This document shows positions 12,018-23,041 of a stretch of DNA of 64,000 nucleotides, piece by piece. Source of the stretch: Acanthacorydalis orientalis (Eukaryota; Arthropoda; Insecta; Megaloptera; Corydalidae). Positions within the stretch are counted from its first letter, which is position 1. Each line of letters starts with the position of its first letter. The notes below the pieces were generated by a model. That model ran no database searches. It was given only the letters and a program-made list of their open reading frames with translations, and was not told the DNA's origin. The stretch covers positions 29,703,795 to 29,767,794 of the forward strand of contig CM068316.1 of NCBI GenBank assembly GCA_034766995.1, given 5' to 3'. The translations under genes and the position numbers were made by a program.

Positions 12018-12066
<49 letters not shown>
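12018..12066. repeat. (TA)n microsatellite with (TGTA)n end
   Basis: About 49 bp of TA followed by tgtatgtatgtatg. Confidence 0.95.
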
Positions 12067-12078
<12 letters not shown>

Positions 12079-12647
12079 GTTTGTGGGTGGATGAGCATAA
12101 GGGATTGTTGTATGCAATCTTAATTTAAGTTTTCTACTACACTCGATTTTTATTAATTTTAAAACAATTTCTTTTAAAATATCAATTAAAAAATATTTTT
12201 CAGATTTTTGAAAAAAAATATTAATTGATGCACGCTTAAAAATTTTGAAAATTCATACGAAAAACATCAGAGGCTAATTATAAGAGAAATTCGCAACATG
12301 ATATAGTTAGTACAAGTCTTTTTTAGTTTTGAATATAAACATTTCAAGAAACATCATTAATTGCATATTTTCAAAAAGTATTACAAACAATTCTTCAATG
12401 TTCCAGGAATATACTGGAAGAACATTTCTTCTAAATATTAGCGTTTATATTTTTCCTAAAATTATAAGAGACCAAAAATTATACGTTTTTTAATTTCTAA
12501 TGAGGCATTCATATATGTTCAAAATAAGCGTATCTCTACTTCCTGACAAATTTTATATAAATTAGTAATTCTTTTATTCTTAAGTTATTCATTCCATAAA
12601 TAACAATATTAACATAATCATATTTGATGTTTATAATAATGTAATTA

Positions 12648-13141
12648 TTAGGGTGGTAGGAAGATAATTGTGGTTCTTCGGTCTGTTTGTTGGTAACATC
12701 GACTTTGATTTTATTACTAACTTTACATCAAATTGAGCTATTGAATTAAAGAGGGAAAAAAGCAAATAAGAGCAATTTTTGCATGAATTCAAAACGGGTG
12801 TTAGAGCAACAAAAACTGTTCGTAAATTAAACGATTCTTTTGATGTGGGCACTGTTAAGGAACGTACGGTGCACTGATGGTTCCAAAAATTTTGTGCTAG
12901 AGACGAGAGTCTTGAAGATAAGGAAGGTCGTGGTCTTCCTTCGTCAGTTCATAATGACCAACAGAAGGTGTTAGTTGAATTAAAATCATGCTCAACAATT
13001 CTAGAGTTTGAAAGAAAGTCAGGAGTTAGTCATCCAATAATTCTCGATCACTTAAAATAACTATGAAAATCAAAAAAAGAAAAATATATATATATATAAA
13101 TTTGAAGATCATAAACCACAATTATTTTTCTACCAATCTAA
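12648..13141 (+). mobile_element. Mariner-like element, internally deleted, both ends present
   Basis: A 494 bp element flanked by TA on both sides (12646-12647 and 13142-13143), the mariner target duplication. The left end ttagggtggtaggaagataa continues ttgtggtt. It matches the reverse complement of the right end (aaccacaattatttttctac, then caatctaa). Inside, the plus strand from about 12769 reads EQFLHEFKTGV, then TVRKLNDSFDVGTVKERTVH, a stop at the next codon, then WFQKFCARDESLEDKEGRG and a GVSHPIILDHLK end. This is the N-terminal helix-turn-helix DNA-binding region of a mariner transposase. The catalytic D-D-D region is absent, so the copy is non-autonomous. Related copies lie at 38774 and 41180. 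Confidence 0.85.
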
Positions 13142-13690
13142 TAAACTATGAGTATAACTTAAACGTTGGGATTAGATCATTTTTATACTTTAACACTAAA
13201 TCTAAATGCATTCTCACAAATGAGTACTTCACACATAATAAAAATATTTTTTATCAAAATTTTCACCAATAGCTTATTGTTTATTATGATTATTTTAATA
13301 TTAATGCCATTATTTTGAGTGAATAGACGCACAATACCGTTTTTGAATTGTTTAACTTCTCATATATATATATATATATATATACACTTCTTGTAAATAT
13401 AGTTTTCCACCAAATACGTTTTCTACCATCCTCCATTTATTATACTACTGTTTTCAACGATCGATACAAATTTATTATTTAAAAAGTGACCACTTCTCTT
13501 TATATTGTAAGAACTATTCGAAATGAATTGAATTTATATCGATTCTGTTACCTATTACCTATTTTCATATGTGCTAAAAGTATTTTGTATGATATTAAAA
13601 AATAGATGTATGTATGTTTGTATATATATATATATATCTGTGTTTGTAATAATATTATTTAAAAAGTAAGCATCATTACTAAAAAGTTGT

Positions 13691-13721
13691 CATAGCATAT
13701 AAAAACTTTTTATATGCTATG
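13691..13721. repeat. Perfect 31 nt hairpin
   Basis: catagcatataaaaa, one base c, then its exact reverse complement tttttatatgctatg. The 15 bp stem has essentially no loop, so it is more a palindromic cruciform-type site than an RNA hairpin. The motif tatgctat also occurs around the palindrome at 53983-54092. Function unknown. Confidence 0.8.
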
Positions 13722-13943
13722 AAAATGATGATATTATTTTCATTGAAATGTGGGTAATAAATCAAAATAAACAGTAATTATTGAAATTGTGTACTGAAAA
13801 TATTAATGCAATTTTAAGAATTTATTAATTTTTAAAAATATTATAATTAAAATTAGAATAAATTTAGTTATAAAAAAAATAAAATCAATGAAATTAAAAA
13901 TGTATTTTCAATCGAATCATATATATCGAATACATTATTATCA

Positions 13944-13949
<6 letters not shown>

Positions 13950-13988
<39 letters not shown>
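13950..13988. repeat. (TA)n microsatellite flanked by repeated tatatcgaat
   Basis: About 39 bp of TA. The words atcgaatca/atatatcgaat occur on both sides (about 13911-13930 and 13984-13996), a short direct duplication around the tract. Confidence 0.85.
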
Positions 13989-13991
<3 letters not shown>

Positions 13992-14184
13992 ATCATTATT
14001 CTAAATACTAAATAAAATAGCTAATATAATAAATAAAAAAATATATTTTTAGATATGTGTAAGGAGGTTAAAAAGACCCGTTCAACACTTGTAGACAAAC
14101 TGTTAAGAAAATATATACTTTTATTTTTAAATCTAATCACCAAATACAATTTTATAGTATGTTAATACAGTTGTCTTCCTAAAA

Positions 14185-14410
14185 AGTCCATTCTTTGTCG
14201 TTGAAATATGTTAAAATGACCTTTTTGAGCTGCCAAATCATTATCCTTTCAATACTTTCTTCAGGTTAAAAAATAGCTAGTGGATATCAAAGACTGAATC
14301 TGAAGAATACGTGGAGTGGTTCTATTGTCTGAATCTACACGTTTTTACTGTAACTGAACAAAGAGCATCTTAGAACTTGATGCACTGTCATCCAAAAGTA
14401 TATCCTTGTA
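14185..14410 (-). pseudogene. Mariner-like transposase relic, catalytic-core remnant
   Basis: On the minus strand an interrupted reading gives ILLDDSASSSKMLFVQLQ, which fits the ILLHDNA-type block around the second catalytic Asp of mariner transposases. In shifted frames it is followed by a segment spaced like the third-Asp block and a LKKVLKG-like stretch. Stops and shifts are frequent. No terminal repeats were found, so the limits are approximate. Confidence 0.45.
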
Positions 14411-14795
14411 CATAATACACGTATACAATCGTTGTATTGTGCAGAAAGTATTCGATTATAGAATTCCCTCTACATTACAGAAAACGGTTGACATAATATT
14501 ATTGCCTCTATTAAGTTTAATCTTCAGTTTGATAGGTGTTTAACTTTTACGTTTCCACTATTGCATATAGATTTAGGAACTATAATAGTGTATATGATAG
14601 TTACAATATCCTGAAAAGAGCATTTCAATTCAATTTTGTAAATGTTAACAAACTACTCTCCGCCAACCATTTTTCCAACTGTACCTTAGCGCATAAACAT
14701 ATTTAGTACACAACAATATCTACACTTATTTGTATTTATTTTTTTTTTAAATTGTTAAATCATTTGTTAGTGTGAATTATAGAATATCATTCATT

Positions 14796-14843
14796 TTCAT
14801 TTTATCATATTAGGACTTCCTTCACTCTAAGGGATTCTCCACA
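14796..14843. repeat. Dispersed 48 bp repeat, copy 1
   Basis: ttcattttatcatattagga followed by cttccttcactctaagg and ttctccaca. It recurs at 19701-19748 with three mismatches. Probably a remnant of a mobile element; its ends were not resolved. Confidence 0.75.
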
Positions 14844-15008
14844 TTCTTCATCAGTTCTTTATTATTGACTTTATTTTGAAATTATCTTCAAGCGAATCAT
14901 TCTCTTAATTAATGAATTTAGTTCGTTCAGAAACAGTTTTAAATAATGAATCTATCTATCTATCTATATATATATAAATATATATACATATATATACATA
15001 TATAAGTT

Positions 15009-15046
<38 letters not shown>

Positions 15047-15416
15047 CCATTGTTTGCGATTTTCAATCGATTTAATACCTATTTGTCAGAAAATATATTA
15101 CATTTATTCATGAATTATATGAAGTTTATTCATTTTGAGAAAAAAATGAGTTTATATACTTGGGAAAGTATTTAAACAAAGCAATCAAAGATACAGATGT
15201 GCTCTTTATCAGACATTCATATTCTTAGATGATTTTAAATTCAATAAACTCAGTTGCAGAGTAATACTTTCTCTACTTGATTGTAAGAACTTTTTAACCT
15301 CGCTGCCCAAAAAAAATATTAGATTTACATTACAACAAAATGTATTATCTAATCCTGCAATTTCAAATTCACTATTTTCTCTCCATCTACGCATCTATCT
15401 CTCTATCTACCTATAT

Positions 15417-15419
<3 letters not shown>

Positions 15420-15468
<49 letters not shown>
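15420..15468. repeat. (TA)n microsatellite
   Basis: About 49 bp of TA preceded by ctatctatctctctatctac, a degenerate (CTAT)n run. Confidence 0.95.
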
Positions 15469-15472
<4 letters not shown>

Positions 15473-15839
15473 GAATATTATATTTTAATTAACAATGGGA
15501 TTTGATTTAAATTCTCTCGTGATTTCCACTTTAAATAATTACAAATTCAACAGCTTAAAAGTATTCAAGATGCAGATCTCGCTTTGATATTAAAATGTTT
15601 GTATTCTTCGCTTTTGAATATCGTTTTCTACAACTTCATGTTGAAAATGAAACCTTTATAATGTAAAACTCAATGACAATTTTATCTTTTAAAGTAATTC
15701 TTAAATATAAGTTTTAATTTCGTTTTCACTGTTCAATTCCACTTTAACTTGAATTTAATGCATAAATTTAATTTTTTAGTTTATACTCAATTGGTATTTA
15801 TCGAGCGAAAGTGTTAAGAAAAATTAAAAATTTTACCAT

Positions 15840-15850
<11 letters not shown>

Positions 15851-15896
<46 letters not shown>

Positions 15897-15975
15897 TATG
15901 TGTATATTGTGTTTGTATGTCTATATGTTTTACATTTAACTGTAATATGAAATAAATATTTATTTTTATATGTTC

Positions 15976-16034
<59 letters not shown>

Positions 16035-16122
16035 ATATATAGATATGTATATATTGTGTTTGTATATCTATGTGTTCTACATTTAACTGTAATATGAAAT
16101 AAATATTTATTTTGATATGTCC

Positions 16123-16182
<60 letters not shown>

Positions 16183-16200
16183 CATATGTATATATATATA
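15851..16200. repeat. Tandem duplication of a (TA)n plus 90 bp unit
   Basis: Three (TA)n blocks (15851-15894, 15979-16041, 16126-16200) are separated by two copies of a unique segment at about 15899-15985 and 16046-16132. Both copies contain tatattgtgtttgtat, tacatttaactgtaatatga and aataaatatttatttt with few differences. The period is about 147 bp. This is a local direct duplication with microsatellite at both junctions. Confidence 0.85.
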
Positions 16201-16323
16201 GGTGATTTAGTTTAGGCTTCTACATGAATGTATTGAACAAAATTACAAAAATTAAAAATGACATGTTTTTTTAATTTTTGCAATTTTTTTAATACTTTCA
16301 TGTCAGTCTAAAATTGAATCATG

Positions 16324-16325
<2 letters not shown>
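16201..16325. mobile_element. MITE copy 2, short internal deletion form
   Basis: About 125 bp. The left end ggtgatttagtttaggcttc (then tacatgaatgtattgaa) is inverted at the right end (ttaatactttcatgtcagtc, then taaaattgaatcat). It lies directly between two (TA)n tracts, ending about 115 bp upstream of the SCYL2 exon at 16441. Same family as 5533-5738 and 50066-50276. Confidence 0.75.
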
Positions 16326-16375
<50 letters not shown>

Positions 16376-16401
16376 ACATATATATATATATATATATATA
16401 T
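16326..16401. repeat. (TA)n microsatellite just before a SCYL2 exon
   Basis: Two TA blocks split by tgtatacatata. They end about 40 bp before the acceptor of the exon at 16441, so repeat length could affect the branch-point region. Confidence 0.9.
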
Positions 16402-16440
16402 CTGTTTACAAATAATTATTAACATCTTGTTTCATTTTAG

Positions 16441-16690
16441 ACTGCCGCATTAGTTGCTGTTACAAATGTATCCGAGTATTTAGACGAGACTGCAATTCGT
16501 CGTATGGTTTTACCGAAAACCAAAATAGTGTATGATAAAAATCAAAGCGATTTAAAAATTGTTTCTAATGTACTTCAATGCGTCGAACGAATACTGGACA
16601 GACTGGATAAAGCACAGATTATTGATGAAGTTCTTCCACTTCTTTGGGATGTTAGACTTACTGACCCAGAAATTACATTGAGAGTTGTGA
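16441..16690 (+). CDS. SCYL2: SCYL2 internal exon: HEAT-repeat region, part 2
   Basis: The acceptor is gtttcattttag|ACTGCC. It starts in phase 0, matching the 4611 donor. The donor used is GTTGTGA|GTAAGT, leaving one base (phase 1) that joins exon 18780 as an Asn codon. A competing donor four bases upstream (GTT|GTGAGT) would end in phase 0 and shift the frame. It encodes 83 complete codons, including ETAIRRMVLPKTKIVYDK, VLQCVERILDRLDKAQIIDE and VLPLLWDVRLTDPEI. The last two blocks match the family pattern LG-x-ILE-x-LDK-x5-DDILPFL-x7-EP. These are paired amphipathic helices typical of HEAT-type repeats of SCY1-like proteins. The (TA)n immediately upstream is unusual. Confidence 0.9.
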
Positions 16691-17495
16691 GTAAGTAACA
16701 CTGGATAAAATTCTTTATCTCTGAATTGAAGTTATTTCAATTTATTTAATAAAGTTTAAATTTTCAATTAATACTTTTTTTAAAAATTTTAAAGCGTATA
16801 TTACAATTTTAAATATACAAGTCTAATAATTTTTATTAAAATAACTATCAACTACTGTATTTTAATTTAAGCTTGATGTATGCTACTATTAACAAATTTT
16901 ATCTATAGCTAATTTATCATGTTTGAAATACTTGAAACCTGTTCAAATTATAAAAAAATTGCTTTAACTTTAAATTGCCTATAATAATAAACCTTTTCTT
17001 CTTAATTCAATATCGATATTAAATACTTTTATAGTATGCATTTCTAGAAAAGAAACTGACACAAAAAAAAACTTTATTTCAGAATTTATTTTTTATTACA
17101 TATATGAAACCTTAAAATAGAGCTACACTTTAAACTTCATTATTCTTTTAATTCAAATAAATTAACGCTCACATTTTAATAATTTAAAAACACCCATGTG
17201 CCTTCATAATAATATATAATTAGTTATATATGATAGTCTCAAAAACAAAATCAAATTAAATTCGAACCTGTTCACGTTTTAGAAATATAAAAGTATTTTA
17301 AATAATATTAGAGATTAAAAGTTTTTATATTTTTAATCTTTTAACCGCCAGCCTCGAAATATTTAACTGATCTCATTCATATTTTCAATAAATGAAACGT
17401 GAATACGACTTTGTTATCTTTATTATCGATCCTGTTAGAAGATGTTATTAACAAGTCAACATTGGCGTGTAAAAAAATTACGACGCTGCTATAAA

Positions 17496-18247
17496 GGGCC
17501 CCATACACTATCAGTTTGGCTGTCAGGTCTGACTGATCAGTTGTGATCGGTACGATAAATTGAGAGTGTATGGTATATGTGTATCGTTCCGTTTTAAACT
17601 GATCGATTCAACTGAAGAACTAAAAGAAATTCCATCGATTTATCTGTCTAACCAACTGAACAGAAATAAAATTTGAGAGTGTGTCTTGGAGTTTCAGTTA
17701 AATCGTCGACTTTTTGTTTATCTCTTCTTGTAAAAAGCTTAGTTTTTTAAGTTATTTTTAGTTATTTATTTTTTTAATTAACTGAAAATTAAATTAAACT
17801 TAACCACTTAATGTAAAAATTGATTTTAAAATTTCGGTCAAAAAATAATCAATTTTTATTTAATAAATTCCTTATTAGTGCACAATTAAAAGAAAAAATA
17901 TATTTTCAGTAGCGTATCAACTGTATTTTAATTTAGAAGGGCACAAGTTTTTAAAAATTAATATTTCGTCATAAATGGCACGATTCAAAATAATGCTAAA
18001 TTAATTTTAGTAATTCGATATTGTTTGCGACATCCTTTATAATAGAAATAACTATATAGAAATATTTATATGAATATTAGGACAACCGTGACAGGAACAA
18101 GCAGATAAAAATTTGTTTAGTAAATCGACGTCTGATACAAGATCTGTTGTAAATACAAGGTCTGATGATGTGTGTACAAGTTAAAACTCTTTAGATTTAA
18201 CTGACCAGTCAAAACTGACGGCCAAACTGATAGTGTATGGGGGGCCC
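17496..18247. mobile_element. Non-autonomous DNA transposon with about 30 bp TIRs
   Basis: The left end gggccccatacactatcagt followed by ttggctgtca matches, with few differences, the reverse complement of the right end (tgacggccaaactgatagtg, then tatggggggccc). The element is about 752 bp with no coding frame. The right flank is TTAA and the left flank TAAA, so a TTAA target site (piggyBac style) with one change is possible but not proven. Subterminal motifs gagagtgt(a/g)tg and actgatc/gatcgattc recur inside both ends. Confidence 0.75.
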
Positions 18248-18434
18248 TTAATTCGACCGAACTCATCGGTGAGTGTACGGCATTTGAGAGGTTGATATAC
18301 ATATTTAGTTATAATTAATTCAAATCATAAAATTCGACGTGTATTTCATACTTTTATCTACTAATGTATTTATCAAAAATACATATATTCTAGGCTCTGA
18401 ACTAGGAATATTTTTAATCAATCCACTTCCTTGC

Positions 18435-18436
<2 letters not shown>

Positions 18437-18486
<50 letters not shown>

Positions 18487-18522
18487 AATATATGTATATA
18501 TATATATGTATATATATATATG

Positions 18523-18573
<51 letters not shown>
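18437..18573. repeat. (TA)n microsatellite with periodic TG interruptions
   Basis: About 137 bp: a pure TA run, then a roughly 15-20 bp higher-order period of tatatatatatatg, then TA again. It gives long Ile-Tyr frames on both strands, none of them genes. Confidence 0.95.
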
Positions 18574-18578
<5 letters not shown>

Positions 18579-18779
18579 AAATGATTCTAAAATAATCAGT
18601 AACACTTATTACTTCTCTCAATGTTTTTTTTATTATTGGATTTACAGTGTTATTATTTGATTAATTAATAATAAAAAAAAACTACTAACATAACTACAAA
18701 TTCAGTTACGCGATAATTTTTCTAGTAGGACGATATATTGAAAGACATTTATAACTAATTATTTATTTCATTTTCCCAG

Positions 18780-19133
18780 ATATTTATCGACTAATGTTAA
18801 GCGACAAGAAATATGGATTAAGCGTAAATTTAATGGCAACGCGCGTAATGCCATCATTGTTACCACAAACAGTCAATCCGTCGTTGAATCTCGAGCAGTT
18901 CACGATTCTTCTTGAAGTATTACAAGAGATGCTGGATCATATCGATCGTAATCAGCGCAATAAATTAAAGTTAGATAATTTATCTTTACCAAGTCCAGAA
19001 AGGCATCGTCCATTGCGTCATCAATACAGTTCGGATAACATGCATGTGCCACCATTTAACATTCCCAATCTACGAATCGAACAGCGTAAAACGTCCAGCG
19101 CTGAAGATATGGCACGAAAAAATTCCGCCACTG
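18780..19133 (+). CDS. SCYL2: SCYL2 internal exon: end of HEAT region and start of tail
   Basis: The acceptor is tcattttcccag|AT and the donor CACTG|GTCAGT. The first two bases complete the codon begun at 16690. The join reads RVV-N-IYRLMLSDKKYGLS, matching the family pattern ILGIYKCTF-x-x-KKLGIT. 117 full codons follow and the exon exits in phase 1. The segments RVMPSLLPQTVNPSLNLEQF and LQEMLDHIDRNQRNKLKL fit the conserved VLPHLIPLS-x4-LNLNQF and I-x-EML-x-x-(L/I)-x9-KL blocks that close the HEAT region. After about residue 60 the protein becomes polar (LPSPERHRPLRHQYSSD, SSAEDMARKNSATG), the start of the disordered tail where vertebrate SCYL2 binds clathrin and adaptors. Read-through past the donor stops at 19207. 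Confidence 0.92.
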
Positions 19134-19459
19134 GTCAGTTTCCAAATCGGCCTACATTTTTATTTTATGCGCCATCAATAGGTTCTATTACTTTTTCGTT
19201 GCAATAAAATTTCATTTATTATTGTTTTGTCGCAATACTATACTTTAATTTTATTGTTTTCCTTTATTTACATTTTATTTATGCATATTCATTATGCTTA
19301 ATATAAATATAAATTAATTAAAATTCATCTTCATTTATGTGTGGTGTTATAAATAATTCAAGCAGCATATTTTACGAGAATTGAGAGAGTATTTCATATA
19401 TAATCTTTAGAGTCCTTATTAGTTTTTCATATTATTAACATAATTATTTTTAAAATTTC

Positions 19460-19466
<7 letters not shown>

Positions 19467-19499
<33 letters not shown>
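19467..19499. repeat. (TA)n microsatellite
   Basis: About 33 bp of TA dinucleotide in the intron after exon 18780-19133. Confidence 0.9.
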
Positions 19500-19505
<6 letters not shown>

Positions 19506-19700
19506 CAGAGTATTAGTATATGCTTGTAAGTAATACAAACGACACAAAAACTGATATAAATCCTCTTTTTATAAATTACTAATAAAACATGGATCATACA
19601 ACATGTATTAAATATAAAGTGCAATTTATACAAATAAAATATATTTTTGTAAATTTTTAAATAATTATATATATATATATATATATATCATTTTAGGACT

Positions 19701-19748
19701 TTCATTTTATCATATTAGGACTTCCTTCAATCTAAGTGTTTCTCCACA
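19701..19748. repeat. Dispersed 48 bp repeat, copy 2
   Basis: Same word as 14796-14843 with three mismatches, in the same orientation, preceded here by a (TA)n tract (about 19670-19688). Confidence 0.75.
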
Positions 19749-20439
19749 GTTTAAAATAAAGTTTGTTTTTTTTTCCTAAACTTTGCATTTTTAATATTTT
19801 TTCTAGAAGTTACCAAGTTGGTTAAGAAATAAAATCATTTAAAAATTATCTGAGAATACAAAAATTGACTGTTTTTACTACACCGATTTAATAAATTATT
19901 CAATAATACTTTAATTCTGTTTTTTTTTATTTCAAACAGGACAGATATATTTAACTTTAAATTCGCATTAAATTCTCAATTAAAACTGCAATATTTAATA
20001 AAAAGTAAATTTACAAAAATGACCTCTACATCATAACACTCAAATAACAAAAGTATATTTCAAAAATTATATTATAACAATTTGTATTTTATACTAATGC
20101 GTACAAATATTTTCATAATTCAGATACATATATTTAACATTATTCTAATTTGGAACTGTAGTTTTCAACCATAACATACAAATTCAAAATAATTCCAATA
20201 TATGAAATTTCGGATATAGATTTTGAAATTGAACATCAAAAACCAATATCAATGTTTAAACACATTTAACACTCACTTAATTTTAGCCAATTTTACTATC
20301 ATCAAAATTATAAAGTATATTTTAAAAAATAATATTTTTTCAAGCGTTAATAAATGATAAACTTGATTAATACTCTCGTATAACATCTCTAGCTATCTTT
20401 CATATCTATATTTGTCTTTTAAAATTATGTGTGAATAAT

Positions 20440-20448
<9 letters not shown>

Positions 20449-20487
<39 letters not shown>
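20449..20487. repeat. (TA)n microsatellite
   Basis: About 39 bp of TA dinucleotide. Confidence 0.9.
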
Positions 20488-20490
<3 letters not shown>

Positions 20491-21868
20491 ACTGCAAAAG
20501 TATATGATTTTATTTGAAATTAGTCTTTATATCTAAGCAGTAGACAAATAAATCAATTCAAAAAATTTATTAGTTCTTTCTAAAAGTCATAAATTAAATA
20601 GTTATTGAGAAACATGCATTTATTTGATAAAAACAATAGTAAAATAGTAACAGTTAACGACAATAAAGTTATTTAAGTATCAGATTCTAATTAATTATTT
20701 TATTTTAAAATAGTAATAGAAATCATGAAAAATCTCTTTGGAAAAATATTTTAAAAAATATTCTATTATTAAATAATTATAACAACGAAGGTATAACAAA
20801 TGAGTTGTGATATATTGTCCGCCGTAAATAATATTCTTGAGTCGTTATTTAAATGAAACATATCTAAAACTTTCTTGTTTTACATATCTAAAACCTTTGT
20901 GCTTATCTGAAACATATCACCGTTAACTGAATCTTTCCAAGTACCCTAAATACATATATTATACGTTATAATGTAAATATTTGCCACCTGTGTTACGTGT
21001 TAATTCAGATTGTTAGCACATCTCTTCCATATAGCTTTTATATATTCTATCAAATATATAAAACATATAATTTAGATTTAACACTTTAATTTAATATTAA
21101 ACGTTCATTTTAAAGCAATTTTTATTATTGTAGTTACAATTTACATTCAAATATAACTTTACTTTTTAAGTTATTCTTTTAATAAAGTATTAATATATTT
21201 GATTTTCGGAATAATCTAAATACTTTCAGTCATAAAATATTCATTGCTATATTATAATTATTTTACTCAAATTTCGAAAAAAAGTCTGTCTAATAAGTTT
21301 TTTCTTATAGCTCTTTGCCTTCATAGTTAAAACATAATAAACATTCTATAACAATTTCACTCTGATACAACTAACGTCAAAACTTTGACCTAAACATTCG
21401 ATCTGCATTTCTATTCTATTAAATCGTATTTTAAAACTTTAAATAAATATTAATTTCAATTTAAAATTAGAGTTAGAAAAATGAAAAAAATATTATCTCA
21501 ATTCAATGCAGTCAATACCATTAACATTAATTTTACATGGTCGAATAGTATTATCTAAAAAATCTTTAGACACAACATTCAATCAATGTTTTCTATGTAA
21601 TGACCTTAAACAGTTTCTTGAATTACTATAGTAATTTTCCTTAGCTTTATAGTTGTTTTCCAGGAAATGAAAAATTAATTTGCCATGAAAATTTAAAAAT
21701 ACAATATCCATTACCTGGAAGTATCTAAATACTTAGTAAATTTTTCATATACCATTTTCATAGTTCCGATTTTACGAATAAGTAAATATCAATATTTAAA
21801 AATATACTACATTTATATTATTCATTTTATTCTACCCTATATTTCTTATTACACAAATATTCCGCTTA

Positions 21869-21875
<7 letters not shown>

Positions 21876-21927
<52 letters not shown>

Positions 21928-21954
21928 GTATATATATATACATATATACATATT

Positions 21955-21985
<31 letters not shown>
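21876..21985. repeat. Compound (TA)n/(TG)n microsatellite
   Basis: About 110 bp of TA with interruptions, ending in a tgtgtgtg run and tatgtatg. Confidence 0.95.
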
Positions 21986-21989
<4 letters not shown>

Positions 21990-22159
21990 ATGTGTATGTT
22001 TATAGGTATGTATGTATATATTAGGATACAGGCGATTTAACAAATCCCATTCTATTACCGTTTCCTCGAAAAGCGTCAGAGTGCCTCAATGAAGTTTGAA
22101 TGCTTCTCGAGAAAATGGTAACGAGTTGATCCGCGTTAAATTACTCCGTATTACGCCGT

Positions 22160-22165
22160 AATATA

Positions 22166-22197
<32 letters not shown>

Positions 22198-22280
22198 CAC
22201 ATGTATATATATATATACACACATATATATATATATACATATACATATATATATATATATATATACATATAAATTTACAT

Positions 22281-22317
<37 letters not shown>

Positions 22318-22318
22318 C
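22160..22318. repeat. Compound (TA)n/(CA)n microsatellite
   Basis: About 160 bp alternating TA blocks with acac and a cacacacaca run near 22280-22294. All minus-strand Ile-Tyr-Val frames here are artefacts. Confidence 0.95.
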
Positions 22319-22484
22319 TCTGACTATAATTACTGTTACAAAAACAAAACAATAAATAAAAACTACTATTTTATCATTTTCCACATTGAAAAATTTGTCA
22401 TTATTTTAAGAAGGAATTAATTTAGAGATTCGATATTTAAACGTATTAGTACAAGCCACACTTTTCAAAATCAATTATAATTAA

Positions 22485-23041
22485 CACATTGACGTCGGAT
22501 GAGGAAAATACTAGTCACTCGGGTTTTTGATTTCAGTCTGTATGACGCACAGGTGTTTCATTGAGATTTTCATATATCTGTCCTAAAATAAATTTACAAA
22601 ACGCCATAAATGGTTCCATTTCTCTTCAGAAATGACATAACAGATGAAACAACACGAAACTGTAGAAATTTTTAGCAAGAATAGGAATATCAGAATAATG
22701 TTTCATGTCTGTTACTCGCATACTATACGTCTAGAGGCTTCTTACATGTGTAAATTTCATGTTTCCCTACATCTTGGCAAATATACCATACAAAGAAGAA
22801 ATACTAACTCTGATAATATGTTACTGTGTGATTGCCAAATTTTTATTTTTTAACAAAAAAGTTAAGACTTTTTGATAATTAAAAAGTATAAATTTTGATC
22901 CGAAAAAGTAATTTACCACTTTCCTCAAAATTTGTTTGAAAAATATTTATAAATATTTAGTTAAAAAGTTATAGCAGTTTTTCCAACGTAACGCGATTGA
23001 CAGAAAAGATGCGAAATCGCCCCGTACCCATATCAAGCGGG
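22485..23041. mobile_element. Short piggyBac-like element, non-autonomous
   Basis: The left side is TTAA (22481-22484) followed by cacattgacgtcggatgag. The right side ends cccatatcaagcgggtaaa, whose reverse complement begins TTTACCCGCTTGATA. TTAA followed by a C-rich ...TTGA-type terminus is characteristic of piggyBac-group elements, but the two ends here share only a degenerate match and the right TTAA has one change. About 557 bp with no transposase. The open frame at 22644-22853 has no recognisable motif. Tentative. Confidence 0.4.

Larger units (their letters stand above)
4612..16440. other. SCYL2 intron, about 11.8 kb
   Basis: The intron runs from GTAATT at 4612 to ttcattttag at 16440. 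It is filled with (TA)n tracts and decayed mobile elements, annotated separately: the palindrome at 5400-5881, mariner relics near 8.6 and 14.3 kb, a mariner copy at 12.65-13.14 kb and MITE copies. The stretches 5900-8500, 10200-12000 and 13150-14180 show no feature beyond microsatellites. A GC-richer block at about 7785-7990 and one at about 6430-6530 have open minus or plus frames but no recognisable motif or splice pair. Confidence 0.8.
16691..18779. other. SCYL2 intron, about 2.1 kb
   Basis: Bounded by GTAAGT at 16691 and cattttcccag at 18779. The first 800 bp shows only AT-rich sequence. The rest holds the inverted-repeat element at 17496-18247 and a long (TA)n tract at 18437-18573. Confidence 0.85.

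Noticed and set aside
18320..18605. Long Ile-Tyr open frames on both strands, and similar frames at 22086-22384, 33737-33925, 50228-50521, 58548-58769 and elsewhere
   Set aside because: They are translations of (TA)n microsatellites with occasional TG/CA changes, open in several frames at once, and not genes.
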